Assembly: GCA_021790335.1 (NCBI GenBank) | Contig: JAJYEE010000020.1 | Coordinates: 1-48,672, forward strand | DNA length: 48,672 nt | Source of the DNA: Pseudomonadota bacterium | GTDB lineage: Bacteria; Pseudomonadota; Gammaproteobacteria; Acidiferrobacterales; UBA6901 | Direction: 5' to 3' | Shown: piece after piece, positions 8,190 to 16,626 of the stretch | How positions within the stretch are numbered: position 1 is the stretch's first letter | Layout of the letters: every line of letters begins with the position of its first letter | Program-made: the position numbers and the translations under genes | The notes under the pieces: generated by a model | Databases searched by the model: none | Told to the model about the DNA's origin: nothing | Seen by the model: only the letters and a program-made list of their open reading frames with translations

Positions 8190-9167
8190 CTATCCGATCA
8201 CGGCCAGCTGCCGACCGTCGGGCCAGACGCGGCGCGCCATGGATTCGGTCTCGATACGGTCCAGGAGGATGCGCCTGGATGCTTCCGGATCAAGGCCAGA
8301 TACACCCCACCCCAAACGCGGAAAGTGTGCATCGTAAAGCGCCGACAACCAGCTGTGCAAGGCGGCCGCACGCAGCAGCACCGGCCACGCTCCGCATTCA
8401 AGTGCGGTCAGGGGGCGCAGCACGTGGTAGGCAGCGAGAAGCGCCCGCGCCAGGTGCTCATCGATGCCGCCATCGCCGCGGCTGCACCAGTCGTTCACAG
8501 CAACCGCGAGATCATATAGCAGGGCATCAATACGGAAATGTGGGACACCAACCAGGCCGCTGGCGTGCCCATCCTCCAAAAGAAAGCCCGCGCGGACCGG
8601 GTTGGCGTGAATGATGCCGCGCGGCAAATCGACAAGACGGTAGAGCGCCTGGAATCCGAGCTCGCTTGCCAGCAGCCGTTCATCGGCGTGGACCAGACGA
8701 CTGCGGACGCGTTGCGTTAAATCCCGCCACACCTGCCTGCGGTGATCCTCAGGCAGTTGCTGCGGAAAGCTCCGGCCGGCGACGTGTAATCGCGCCAGCA
8801 TGGCGCCGGCGGCAGCGCAGCGAACCGCTTCGGGCGCTGCCTGGCGGATTCCACACATCACCCCGGCCAGAACGGCAGGCATTTCGTGCAGAGTCCCGAT
8901 CCGTCGGCCTGATCCGCCTCGCAGCGGCTGAGGGCAGGGAATCTGTTGCCGGGCAAGAAAGTCGGCAAGGTCCGGGATCAGGGCAACTCCGCTGACCGTG
9001 GCCGATGCGAACACCGTGAGCACATAGTCCCCGCGCTCGGTGGAAACAAGGAAAATCCCGCAATCGGCAGGCGTCCGGATACGGTCGCACGAAAGCACAG
9101 CACCCGTCGCATACTCATCGAGAAAACACTGCAGCGCGCGATCATTGGTAGGAACAGCGACCGGCAC
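8190..9167 (-). CDS. Homoserine kinase (ThrB, APH-fold) homologue lacking catalytic residues
   Basis: A 325-residue protein aligned along its length with type II homoserine kinases: GDYVLTVF, LPRGIIHA, IDALLYDLAVAVNDWC, RPLTALECGAWPVLLRAAAL and SWLSALYDAHFPR are family signatures. The usual catalytic block H-A-D-L-F-R-D-N-V-L-F reads HANPVRAGFLL, losing the catalytic Asp and the Mg-binding Asn. The following I-D-F strand (Mg-binding Asp) reads VGVPHF, and the N-terminal ENTNYF loop reads ADCGIF. It is therefore probably a pseudokinase, with true homoserine kinase elsewhere. GTG start at 9167 with GAGG upstream; 10 bases after the DUF2782 gene, in the neighbourhood (next to polA) where thrB often lies. 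Confidence 0.8.
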   Translation of the reverse strand: MPVAVPTNDRALQCFLDEYATGAVLSCDRIRTPADCGIFLVSTERGDYVLTVFASATVSGVALIPDLADFLARQQIPCPQPLRGGSGRRIGTLHEMPAVLAGVMCGIRQAAPEAVRCAAAGAMLARLHVAGRSFPQQLPEDHRRQVWRDLTQRVRSRLVHADERLLASELGFQALYRLVDLPRGIIHANPVRAGFLLEDGHASGLVGVPHFRIDALLYDLAVAVNDWCSRGDGGIDEHLARALLAAYHVLRPLTALECGAWPVLLRAAALHSWLSALYDAHFPRLGWGVSGLDPEASRRILLDRIETESMARRVWPDGRQLAVIG

Positions 9168-9177
9168 TGTTCCGGCC

Positions 9178-9561
9178 TCAGAAACGCTTGATCAGCCACA
9201 TCGGGGGGGACATTTGTGGTGCAATATTGCTGCGGCTGAACTGTCCCGTGCCACGCCGGTCAATCAGGTAATACGGTGGGCCCTTCTCCGGAATCACCTC
9301 GATCATGTACAACACACCTCCGACGCGGTACTCCTCGTAGCGGGTCGTGCCACGCGTCGTGATGGTGACCTGCGGAGCGGGTAACCGGTCGGTGGACTCG
9401 GCGGGCGGCTGCGGGGGAGGAAATTTTTCGGCCGGCACCGGCGACTGCACTCCGCCGGCAGCCTCAGCGGCATACGCTCCGCCGCACGGCAGGAGCAGGA
9501 GCACCACCAGCAGCCAGTTCATACGCATCGAAAAACCCGCGCCTAAGGCGTGTCGAATCAC
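9178..9561 (-). CDS. DUF2782 exported protein
   Basis: A 127-residue secreted protein: a signal peptide (hydrophobic core LLVVLLLLPCGGAYA) followed by a proline-rich linker and the DUF2782 fold with YEEYRVGGVLYMIEVIPEKGPPYYLID and a C-terminal WLIKRF. Function is unknown; it is a known neighbour of polA in gammaproteobacteria. The GTG start at 9561 overlaps the TGA of the LOG gene (GTGA) and has AGAAGGA about 9 bases before it; an alternative ATG at 9528 has no visible ribosome site. It is translationally coupled within a LOG-DUF2782-thrB-like operon. Confidence 0.82.
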   Translation of the reverse strand: MIRHALGAGFSMRMNWLLVVLLLLPCGGAYAAEAAGGVQSPVPAEKFPPPQPPAESTDRLPAPQVTITTRGTTRYEEYRVGGVLYMIEVIPEKGPPYYLIDRRGTGQFSRSNIAPQMSPPMWLIKRF

Positions 9562-10292
9562 AGGTCGAGTTCCTTCTCACGTTCTTCGGCGGATAGTCCG
9601 AATCCTCCGCGTCCCTCATAATACCGGAATATGGCATCCAGCACATCTTGCGGTCCGTCCGCCAGAACGAACAACTGCAGGTCGTCACTGCTGATCGTAC
9701 CTTCGGTCACCAAGGTGTTCTTGAACCATTCCACAAGCCCGTTCCAGAAAGGCCGGTGCACCAGGATGATGGGGATGCGCTTGCCCTTGCCGGTCTGGAC
9801 CAGGGTGAGTATCTCGGCAAGTTCATCGAGCGTGCCGAAGCCGCCTGGCAGAACCACGTACGCGGAGGCGTATTTCACGAACATCACTTTGCGCGCAAAA
9901 AAATGGCGAAAGCTCAGACTGATGTTCTGGTAGGGGTTGGTCTGCTGCTCATGCGGAAGCTTGATGTTCAGTCCGACGCTCGCGGACTTGCCGGCGAAAG
10001 CACCCTTGTTGGCTGCCTCCATGATCCCGGGGCCACCCCCGCTTACCACGGAGAAACCGGCGTCGGACAGCAACCGCGATATCTCTTCGGCAGCGGCGTA
10101 ATAAGGATGCCCGGGCGCGATGCGTGCCGATCCGAATATGCTCACGGATGGACGAATGAGGGCGAGCCGCTCGAATCCTTCCACGAATTCGGCCATGATC
10201 TGGAAGACCTTCCAGGACTCGCGCGAGAGCGTGGACGACGAAGTGGTGAACGGTTCGACAGTTTTCTGGGGTGCAGGGAAATCGTTCTTCAT
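9558..10292 (-). CDS. LOG family protein (TIGR00730)
   Basis: A 244-residue Rossmann-like nucleotide hydrolase of the LOG (lonely guy) family. Signatures: SIFGSARIAPGHPYYAAAEE, the glycine-rich SGGGPGIMEAANKGA and the catalytic PGGFGTLDELAE (PGGxGTxxE). LOG enzymes cleave cytokinin-type or purine/pyrimidine nucleoside monophosphates to free base; this longer bacterial subgroup may be a PpnN-like nucleosidase. I used the ATG at 10292 (MKNDFPAPQ); residues upstream of it are low-complexity. It is divergent from polA, separated by 44 bases, so the two share a promoter region. Confidence 0.88.
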   Translation of the reverse strand: MKNDFPAPQKTVEPFTTSSSTLSRESWKVFQIMAEFVEGFERLALIRPSVSIFGSARIAPGHPYYAAAEEISRLLSDAGFSVVSGGGPGIMEAANKGAFAGKSASVGLNIKLPHEQQTNPYQNISLSFRHFFARKVMFVKYASAYVVLPGGFGTLDELAEILTLVQTGKGKRIPIILVHRPFWNGLVEWFKNTLVTEGTISSDDLQLFVLADGPQDVLDAIFRYYEGRGGFGLSAEEREKELDL

Positions 10293-10336
10293 GGTTATGG
10301 TTGCCTTTGTAGCACAAAGCGGGAGATCCTCACAGC

Positions 10337-13033
10337 ATGAACGAGCGCAAACCCCTCGTATTGGTCGACGGTTCGTCCTACCTGTACCGGGCATTTCATG
10401 CCATGCCCAACCTGACCAACTCCCGCGGGGAACATACCGGGGCGGTCTACGGGGTAGCCAACATGCTGCGCAAACTGCTGGCCGATTACGATCCACAGTA
10501 CATAGCAGTGGTATTCGACGCTCCCGGGAGAACCTTCCGCGACGATATCTACGCCGCGTACAAAGCCCACCGTCCACCGATGCCGGAAGAGCTGAGTGCG
10601 CAGATTGCGCCGCTCCATGCGGTGGTGCGGGCCATGGGCCTGGCGCTGCTGATGATCGAGGGTGTCGAAGCGGATGATGTCATCGCCACCCTTGCCGATC
10701 AGGCGACCACCGCGGGTATGGATACCGTCATATCCACCGGCGACAAGGATCTGGCACAGCTCGTGAGCGATTGTGTCACGCTCATCGATACGATGACCAA
10801 CACGCGCTACGACCGTGCCGCAATCGTGGAGAAGTTCGGCGTGCCGCCGGAACGAATCATCGATTATCTGGCGCTGGTGGGGGATCCGGTCGACAACATA
10901 CCCGGGGTACCGAAAGTCGGGCCCAAAACCGCCAGCCGCTGGCTGCAGCAGTACGGGTCGCTGGATGCGGTCAAGCAGCATGCCGGCGAGATCGCTGGCA
11001 AGGTCGGAGATAGCCTGCGCGCATCCCTGGAAGCCGTGGACCTGTCACGCCGGCTGGCCACGGTAAACCGCGATGTGGAGCTTGGCGTGACCGTGCAGGA
11101 CCTTCAGCGCCACGAGCCCGACGCCGCGCAGCTGCGCCTGCTGTACAAGGACCTGGAGTTCAAAAGCTGGCTGGCGGCGCTCGGGGGAATCAACCGCGGC
11201 GGCGACCAGGAAACGTCCGCGGGCACAGGTACTTACGTCACGATATCGGAGGCAGCACAGCTGGAAGCCTGGATTGAGCGACTGCGGGCCGCCGGTCTGT
11301 TTGCCATCGACACCGAGACCACTGATCTCGATGTCATGAATGCCGAACTCGTGGGCCTTTCCTTCACCGACCGTTGCGGCGAGGGTGCCTACCTGCCCCT
11401 AGGCCACGTAGGCCCGGGAGTGGAAGAGCAACTTGATCGTGGCTTGGTACTGCAAAGACTGAAGGACCTTCTCGAGGACCCCCGCCATAAAAAGGTCGGG
11501 CAGAACCTCAAGTACGACATGAGCGTGCTGGCAAATCACGGCATCGAGCTTCGCGGCATCGAGTTCGATACCATGCTCGAGTCCTACGTTCTGGACAGCA
11601 CCGGTTCGCGCCACGACATGGACGGCCTGGCCCTGAAGTATCTCGGCTACAAGACCATCAAGTATGAGGAGGTTACCGGAAAGGGAAAAAGTCAGATCAA
11701 TTTTCGCGAAGTTCCCATAGAAAGGGCGACTCAATACGCCGCGGAAGATGCGGATATCACTCTGCGGCTGCACCAGAACCTGTGGCCACGGCTTGAACAG
11801 ATACCGTCTCTGGCCAAGCTGTTCAGGGATATCGAGATGCCGCTGGTCTCCGTGCTATCCAGAATGGAACGTCATGGCGTCAGAATTGACACCGAGATGC
11901 TGCGTCGCCAGAGCAGCGAATTGGCTCTGCGTCTGTTGGAGCTGGAACATGAAGCTCATCGACTCGCGGGGCGGCCGTTCAATCTTGCCTCGCCGCTTCA
12001 GATCCAGGAGGTGCTTTTCAACGAACAGAAGCTGCCGGTTCTGAAGAAAACCCCCAAGGGGCAGCCATCGACCGCGGAAGAAGTGCTGCAGGAGCTGTCG
12101 CTGAGCTACGAGCTGCCGCGCGTGATCCTGGAACACCGCGGCATCGCCAAACTGAAATCGACCTACGCCGACAAGCTGCCGGAGATGGTCAACGCGCGTA
12201 CCGGACGGGTTCACACCTCCTACCACCAGGCAGTAGCTGCCACCGGCCGACTTTCTTCCTCCGACCCGAATCTTCAGAATATTCCGGTACGCACTGCCGA
12301 GGGCCGCCGCATTCGACAGGCGTTCGTCCCGGAACCGGGCAACAGGCTGCTTTCGGCAGATTACTCGCAGATCGAACTGCGCATCATGGCACACCTCTCG
12401 GGCGATCGCGGCTTGCTGGGTGCCTTTGAACTGGGTTCGGATGTCCATAGGGCGACAGCCGCCGAAGTGTTTGGAGTATCGCCGGATCTGGTGACCGACG
12501 AGATGCGTCGCAACGCCAAGGCTATCAACTTTGGCCTCATCTACGGCATGTCCTCATTCGGGCTGGCGCAGCAGCTGAGGATTGACCGCGGTGCCGCGCA
12601 GGACTATATCAATCTCTATTTTGCGCGTTACCCGGGCGTCAAAGACTTCATGGAACGCACTCGCGCCCAGGCACATGCGCTCGGTTATGTCGAAACCGTG
12701 TTTGGAAGGCGGTTGTACCTGCCGGAGATCAACGCCGCCAACCAGGCGCGGCGGCAGTACGCCGAACGCACCGCGATCAATGCCCCCATGCAGGGTACAG
12801 CTGCCGACCTCATCAAGCTCGCCATGCTTGCTGTGGATTCGTGGCTCTTCGGGTCTGACGCCCGGACCAGGATGATCATGCAGGTCCACGACGAGCTCGT
12901 TTTTGAAGTTCCGGAAGCGGAGCTGGAGACAGCCACCCGCCAGATCCGCCAGTGTATGACCGGGGTGGCGCGCCTGGCCGTGCCCCTGGTGGTCGATATC
13001 GGTACCGGAATAAACTGGGACGAAGCCCACTGA
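10337..13033 (+). CDS. polA: DNA polymerase I
   Basis: An 898-residue three-domain repair and replication polymerase. The 5'-3' nuclease (1 to about 290) has VFDAPGRTFRDDIY, EGVEADDVIATLA, STGDKDLAQLV and VGDPVDNIPGVPKVGPKTA. The proofreading exonuclease (about 310-495) keeps its metal motif DTETTDLD (about 325) and YAAEDADITLRL, so proofreading should work. The polymerase has motif A DYSQIELR (about 675), motif B RRNAKAINFGLIYG (about 724) and motif C VHDELVFEV (about 850). Length is close to the family norm (about 930 in E. coli). GGGAG lies upstream of the ATG and a strong terminator lies about 180 bases after the stop. Confidence 0.98.
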   Translation: MNERKPLVLVDGSSYLYRAFHAMPNLTNSRGEHTGAVYGVANMLRKLLADYDPQYIAVVFDAPGRTFRDDIYAAYKAHRPPMPEELSAQIAPLHAVVRAMGLALLMIEGVEADDVIATLADQATTAGMDTVISTGDKDLAQLVSDCVTLIDTMTNTRYDRAAIVEKFGVPPERIIDYLALVGDPVDNIPGVPKVGPKTASRWLQQYGSLDAVKQHAGEIAGKVGDSLRASLEAVDLSRRLATVNRDVELGVTVQDLQRHEPDAAQLRLLYKDLEFKSWLAALGGINRGGDQETSAGTGTYVTISEAAQLEAWIERLRAAGLFAIDTETTDLDVMNAELVGLSFTDRCGEGAYLPLGHVGPGVEEQLDRGLVLQRLKDLLEDPRHKKVGQNLKYDMSVLANHGIELRGIEFDTMLESYVLDSTGSRHDMDGLALKYLGYKTIKYEEVTGKGKSQINFREVPIERATQYAAEDADITLRLHQNLWPRLEQIPSLAKLFRDIEMPLVSVLSRMERHGVRIDTEMLRRQSSELALRLLELEHEAHRLAGRPFNLASPLQIQEVLFNEQKLPVLKKTPKGQPSTAEEVLQELSLSYELPRVILEHRGIAKLKSTYADKLPEMVNARTGRVHTSYHQAVAATGRLSSSDPNLQNIPVRTAEGRRIRQAFVPEPGNRLLSADYSQIELRIMAHLSGDRGLLGAFELGSDVHRATAAEVFGVSPDLVTDEMRRNAKAINFGLIYGMSSFGLAQQLRIDRGAAQDYINLYFARYPGVKDFMERTRAQAHALGYVETVFGRRLYLPEINAANQARRQYAERTAINAPMQGTAADLIKLAMLAVDSWLFGSDARTRMIMQVHDELVFEVPEAELETATRQIRQCMTGVARLAVPLVVDIGTGINWDEAH

Positions 13034-13151
13034 GAAAGCCGTGCCGACAGCATGCCGGTGGGCGCATGCGGCTGGACGGAAAGACGGTCGCGAGGCTGCC
13101 GGAACTTTTTTCGGCACGCGGGGTCTTTGGATGTATGGACGCTAACCCGTC

Positions 13152-13874
13152 CTACCCGCTCCTCCTCCCTGAGCGGGGAAAATCCCGGAGATTTTTCCGG
13201 GATTGCTTGTAAGCCCCGGACTCTCTCCCCTTGTTTCCGGGGCTTTTTTTGTTCTTGTGTCCGTCCACGCCCAGCCAGTCGAGAACCAGTGCCCGGGCTT
13301 CGTCCACCCCTTCGCGGCTATTCGCGGAAAACAGCTGCACCGATACCGCCATACCGGCGTCTTCCAGCGTTCTGCGCGCGCTGACGAGCGCGCGTGCCGC
13401 CGCACCATGGCCCAGTTTGTCGCTCTTGCTCAACAGCAAATGGACAGGCATCCGCGCGTCCAAGCACCACGTCAGCATCTGCCAGTCGAGCGGCCCCAGC
13501 GACTGTCTGATGTCCGCGACCATCACGACGCCACGCAGGCACCGCCGGTGGCCAAGAAAGACGGCCATCGACTCCTGCCAGCGCTCCCTGACCGAGGCGG
13601 GCACCTTGGCATAGCCGTATCCGGGCAGATCTACCAGGCGCCGCGACGGGTCTACGCCAAAAAAGTTGATCAAACGGGTCCGGCCCGGTGTCTTGCTGGT
13701 GCGGGCAAGCATCCGGCGCCCGGAAATCGCGTTGAGCGCGCTGGATTTTCCGGCATTCGACCGCCCGGCAAAAGCCACTTCGGCGCCATGGTCGGGAGGC
13801 ATCTGCTCCGGAGCATCAACGCTCAGGAGAAAGGTTGTCTCTGGGAAAAAAGTGTCAATAACCTGCTTTTGCAA
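13152..13874 (-). CDS. engB: Ribosome biogenesis GTPase YihA/YsxC (EngB)
   Basis: A 240-residue TRAFAC GTPase needed for late 50S assembly. G1 AGRSNAGKSS (about 36-45), G2 TPGRTRLINFF, G3 DLPGYGYAKV, G4 LLSKSDKL and G5 FSANSREGV are all intact. The TTG start at 13874 is supported by GAGGT five bases upstream and by the FPETTFLLSV N-terminus. The family normally ends about residue 205-210; here a further ~30 residues rich in Lys, Arg, Ser and Gly follow DWLGVDGHK. That tail is encoded by the two hairpins at the polA end, so it may be a read-through extension rather than a conserved domain. Divergent from cytochrome c4. Confidence 0.95.
   Translation of the reverse strand: MQKQVIDTFFPETTFLLSVDAPEQMPPDHGAEVAFAGRSNAGKSSALNAISGRRMLARTSKTPGRTRLINFFGVDPSRRLVDLPGYGYAKVPASVRERWQESMAVFLGHRRCLRGVVMVADIRQSLGPLDWQMLTWCLDARMPVHLLLSKSDKLGHGAAARALVSARRTLEDAGMAVSVQLFSANSREGVDEARALVLDWLGVDGHKNKKSPGNKGRESGAYKQSRKNLRDFPRSGRRSG
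13181..13204. repeat. Stem-loop between polA and engB
   Basis: AATCCCGG and CCGGGATT form an 8-bp stem with an 8-base loop. On the minus strand it is followed by ATTTTCCCC, so it could serve as a weak terminator for engB, although it lies 29 bases before that gene's stop codon. Confidence 0.6.
13211..13250 (+). terminator. Intrinsic terminator of polA
   Basis: AAGCCCCGG pairs with CCGGGGCTT across a 17-base loop, followed by a T7 run. It lies 177 bases after the polA stop. It also lies within the reading frame of engB on the other strand, where it encodes part of that protein's lysine-rich tail. Confidence 0.88.
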
Positions 13875-14084
13875 ATTGACCTCGGGACGGGGTCTTGGTA
13901 TATAAGGCGCCGCTGATCAGACCTGATCGGTTCATTCCTGTCGGGGGCCGCCCGATGCCCGAATCGCGCAAGCTTTTCGTCCTGGGGCAAGCCACTTTCG
14001 CGGACAGTGTAGCATTGCGGGGAGGGTTCCCGCCCGTCTGATACCGACCGGGGACCCGTGGGCGGAATACTGAAGGGGGGTACT

Positions 14085-14693
14085 ATGCACAAGCGAGTAG
14101 CGCTGTTTCTGGGGTTGTTCGTTGCTGGTTCTATGGCCCTGGCTCATGCCTCGGGCAACGCAGCTGCGGGCAAGACGAAGTCGATGGCATGCCAGGGGTG
14201 CCATGGAGCCGACGGGAATAGCGTCAATTCGGCCTATCCGAACCTCGCCGGTCAAAGTGCCGGCTACCTCGTCAAAGAGCTGACCGATTTCAAGGATGGC
14301 AAACGCTCCAATCCCATCATGTCGGGCATGGCCGCATCCCTCTCGCCGCAGGACAGGGAGGATATCGCCGCCTATTTTTCGAGCCAGAAGCCGGCCCCGG
14401 GGGTCACGAAGGCAAGCCCGGATACGCTCAAACTGGGGCAGCGCCTCTATCGCGGAGGTAACCGGAAGTTCGGAATTTCCGCCTGCATGAGCTGTCACGG
14501 TCCGGCGGGCGCCGGCATACCGCCACGCTTCCCGCGCCTGGCAGGACAGCATGCGGCCTATGTCGAGACACAGCTTCTCGCCTTCAAGAATGGACAGCGC
14601 ACGAATGATGACCACATCATGCAAAGCATCGCCTTCCGCATGTCCGTAGCGCAGATCGACGCGGTCGCCCAGTACATCCAGGGACTGCACTGA
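14085..14693 (+). CDS. Diheme cytochrome c4
   Basis: A 202-residue periplasmic electron carrier. Signal peptide at residues 1-22 (VALFLGLFVAGSMALAHA). Two class I cytochrome c domains follow, each with a haem site: CQGCH at 36-40 and CMSCH at 134-138. Likely axial Met ligands lie in NPIMSGMA and in DHIMQSIAFRM. The two halves repeat the pattern YPNLAGQSAGYL...ELTDFKDGKR and FPRLAGQHAAYVETQLLAFKNGQR, the hallmark of c4. It would pass electrons to a terminal oxidase or other reductase. The ATG at 14085 follows AAGGGGGG. It is monocistronic with a hairpin after the stop. Confidence 0.95.
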   Translation: MHKRVALFLGLFVAGSMALAHASGNAAAGKTKSMACQGCHGADGNSVNSAYPNLAGQSAGYLVKELTDFKDGKRSNPIMSGMAASLSPQDREDIAAYFSSQKPAPGVTKASPDTLKLGQRLYRGGNRKFGISACMSCHGPAGAGIPPRFPRLAGQHAAYVETQLLAFKNGQRTNDDHIMQSIAFRMSVAQIDAVAQYIQGLH

Positions 14694-14707
14694 GGTCCAA
14701 ATCCCCT

Positions 14708-14734
14708 GACCTGCCCGGGTTTCCCGGGCAGGTC
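14708..14734 (+). terminator. 12-bp stem-loop after cytochrome c4
   Basis: GACCTGCCCGGG and its exact complement flank a TTT loop, 15 bases after the cytochrome stop codon. No T-run follows, so it may be a Rho-independent terminator of poor quality or an RNA-stabilising hairpin. Confidence 0.65.
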
Positions 14735-14887
14735 TCGGCTCTGCCCGAACCGCGCACCCTAAGGCAGCTCTACTCTGCCCAAGTGCGTCACCCCTGCCCT
14801 GATACGCATCCCATGAAGGGTGTGAGCTGTTCCTTCATCCCACACATAATCTCATGTAAATCAATATGTTGTGAACTGTCGCCATTC

Positions 14888-14903
14888 TGGCACAGCTCTT
14901 GCT
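14888..14903 (+). promoter_or_regulatory. Sigma-54 (RpoN) promoter
   Basis: TGGCACAGCTCTTGCT matches the sigma-54 consensus TGGCAC-N5-TTGCW at every defined base, with GG and GC exactly 10 bases apart. It lies 83 bases before the ATG of the 78-residue gene, in a suitably AT-richer stretch. I see no obvious activator site, but the sequence upstream has room for one. Confidence 0.8.
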
Positions 14904-14985
14904 GCTATGTGGGACAAGGCGATGAAAACAGTACGCCTCGGTGACAGGACAAGCCACCGGGCCGGAACGGACAGGAGTAGCCCAC

Positions 14986-15222
14986 ATGCTCAGCTTTATT
15001 GTCAGCCTGGTAAGCAGTTACGAACAAAACCATGGGGTGCGCCCCAACCTGGTTTACATGAACGAGACGCACTACGGCTATCTGCGCGAAGAGCTTCCCG
15101 GCGTACGGGACCATGAGGACGTGACAGCGATCCTGGGCGTCGACATCGCACTGAGCGATGAAACCCTGCGCCCGCATGTGGCTGCAGTGAAATTCGGTGA
15201 CGAATACATACTTTCAAGCTGA
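14986..15222 (+). CDS. Conserved small protein, unknown function, sigma-54 driven
   Basis: A 78-residue soluble protein (MLSFIVSLVSSYEQNHGV...). The start at 14986 has CAGGAG eight bases upstream; an earlier in-frame GTG adds an unlikely tail. The pattern NLVYMNETHYGYLREEL...ILGVDIALSDETLRPHVAAV resembles short uncharacterised gammaproteobacterial proteins; I know no function. It is a single-gene transcript: a perfect sigma-54 promoter upstream and a strong terminator just after the stop. Regulation by RpoN points to nitrogen, motility, stress or membrane functions, but which cannot be told from the sequence. Confidence 0.75.
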   Translation: MLSFIVSLVSSYEQNHGVRPNLVYMNETHYGYLREELPGVRDHEDVTAILGVDIALSDETLRPHVAAVKFGDEYILSS

Positions 15223-15281
15223 GTCAGGGAAACGAGGGGAACAATAAACCAGGACCAGCGAGCCGGGGTGTGGGCGTGAAA

Positions 15282-15309
15282 GGCTGGGGCAGCGCCCCGG
15301 CCTTTTTTT
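15282..15309 (+). terminator. Intrinsic terminator of the 78-residue gene
   Basis: GGCTGGGGC, loop AGC, GCCCCGGCC (one T-G pair), then T7. It ends at the stop codon of the convergent hemL gene. Confidence 0.88.
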
Positions 15310-16600
15310 ATTTGAGCCTGCGGAAAACGTCAGAGGCGGCCGCGAGCGACGCCTCGATATCCGCATCGCTGTGAGCCGCCGATACGAAACCCGCTTCGAA
15401 CGCGGAGGGCGCCAGATAGACGCCCGCTTCGAGCATCCCGTGGAAAAACCGCCGGAAACGCCCGACATCGCAGGCCATGACCTGCGAAAAGCGCGTGATC
15501 CGTTCTTCAGGTGTAAAAAACAGGCCGAACATCCCTCCTACCGCTTGCGCAAGGAAGGAAATACCGGCTGAGCGCGCACGCGATTGAAGTCCGTCGCAAA
15601 GCGCGCGTGTTTTGACGGCCAATGCCTCGTGAAACCCGGGCTGGAGCAACGCCCGCAGAGTAGCAAGTCCGGCAGCCATTGCCAGCGGATTGCCGGAGAG
15701 CGTTCCAGCCTGGTAGACCGGTCCATCCGGAGCAATCCAGTCCATGATCTGCGCACGACCACCGAAGGCGCCCACGGGCAATCCGCCACCGATCACCTTG
15801 CCCAGGGTGGTCAGGTCCGGTCTAACGCCGTACAGACCCTGAGCTCCGCCCAGCGCCACGCGGAATCCGGTCATGACCTCATCGAAGATCAGGACCACGC
15901 CGTGCTGATCACAGGCGCTGCGCAATTCCTCGAGAAAGCCAGCCACCGGGGGTACACAGTTCATGTTGCCAGCCACCGGCTCGACAATGACGCAGGCAAT
16001 ATCGTCGCCGTGCTCGGCAAACACCGAGCGCACCTGTTCGATGTTGTTGTATTCGAGAGTCAGAGTGAGGCGGGCGAGCGCTTCCGGCACCCCCGGGGAG
16101 GTGGGCACCCCGAGCGTTAGTGCTCCCGAACCGGCCTTGACGAGGAGCGAGTCGGAATGGCCGTGATAGCATCCCTCGAACTTGACGATTCTGTCCCGGC
16201 CGGTAAAGCCTCGCGCCAGGCGTATGGCGCTCATGGTCGCCTCGGTTCCCGAACTCACCATCCGGACTTTTTCTACCGATGGAACAAGCGAGCACACCAG
16301 GTCGGCCATCTCAGTCTCGATGCGGGTCGGGGCGCCGAAACCCAGGCCTTTGTCGGCAACCTTCTTGACAGCTTCCACGGCCTGCGGATCTGCGTGGCCC
16401 AGAATCATCGGGCCCCACGAAGCCACGTAGTCGATATAGCGCCTGCCGTCCTCATCCCAGAGGTAGGCGCCCTGGCCACGCGCGAAGAATACCGGGTCTC
16501 CTCCCACACCCTTGAAGGCGCGCACCGCCGAGTTCACTCCACCGGGTATGTGGCGCCGCGCTTCCTGAAAAAGCATGCTCGATGTACCGGGTTTGTTCAT
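15308..16600 (-). CDS. hemL: Glutamate-1-semialdehyde 2,1-aminomutase
   Basis: A 430-residue PLP enzyme that turns glutamate-1-semialdehyde into 5-aminolevulinate in the C5 tetrapyrrole pathway. Signatures: [13 protein letters not shown] at the N-terminus, [15 protein letters not shown] (phosphate binding), YHGHSD, the cofactor aspartate in [12 protein letters not shown] (D240) and the Schiff-base lysine in [18 protein letters not shown] (K268). Length is normal. I used the ATG at 16600; an in-frame TTG 12 bases upstream is less likely. It is the last gene of the hemH-thiD-thiE-hemL operon, 26 bases after thiE. Confidence 0.97.
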   Translation of the reverse strand: MNKPGTSSMLFQEARRHIPGGVNSAVRAFKGVGGDPVFFARGQGAYLWDEDGRRYIDYVASWGPMILGHADPQAVEAVKKVADKGLGFGAPTRIETEMADLVCSLVPSVEKVRMVSSGTEATMSAIRLARGFTGRDRIVKFEGCYHGHSDSLLVKAGSGALTLGVPTSPGVPEALARLTLTLEYNNIEQVRSVFAEHGDDIACVIVEPVAGNMNCVPPVAGFLEELRSACDQHGVVLIFDEVMTGFRVALGGAQGLYGVRPDLTTLGKVIGGGLPVGAFGGRAQIMDWIAPDGPVYQAGTLSGNPLAMAAGLATLRALLQPGFHEALAVKTRALCDGLQSRARSAGISFLAQAVGGMFGLFFTPEERITRFSQVMACDVGRFRRFFHGMLEAGVYLAPSAFEAGFVSAAHSDADIEASLAAASDVFRRLK

Positions 16601-16626
16601 AGCAGCTCGCAATCGGGTTTGTGCTG

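Noticed and set aside
7056-8519. Long open frame antisense to the membrane protein and kinase-like genes
   Set aside because: Arg/Gln/His-rich shadow; both minus-strand genes in this stretch are recognisable families.
10756-10771. TGGCACAGCTCGTGAG, sigma-54-like
   Set aside because: Inside polA coding sequence and the -12 element does not match.
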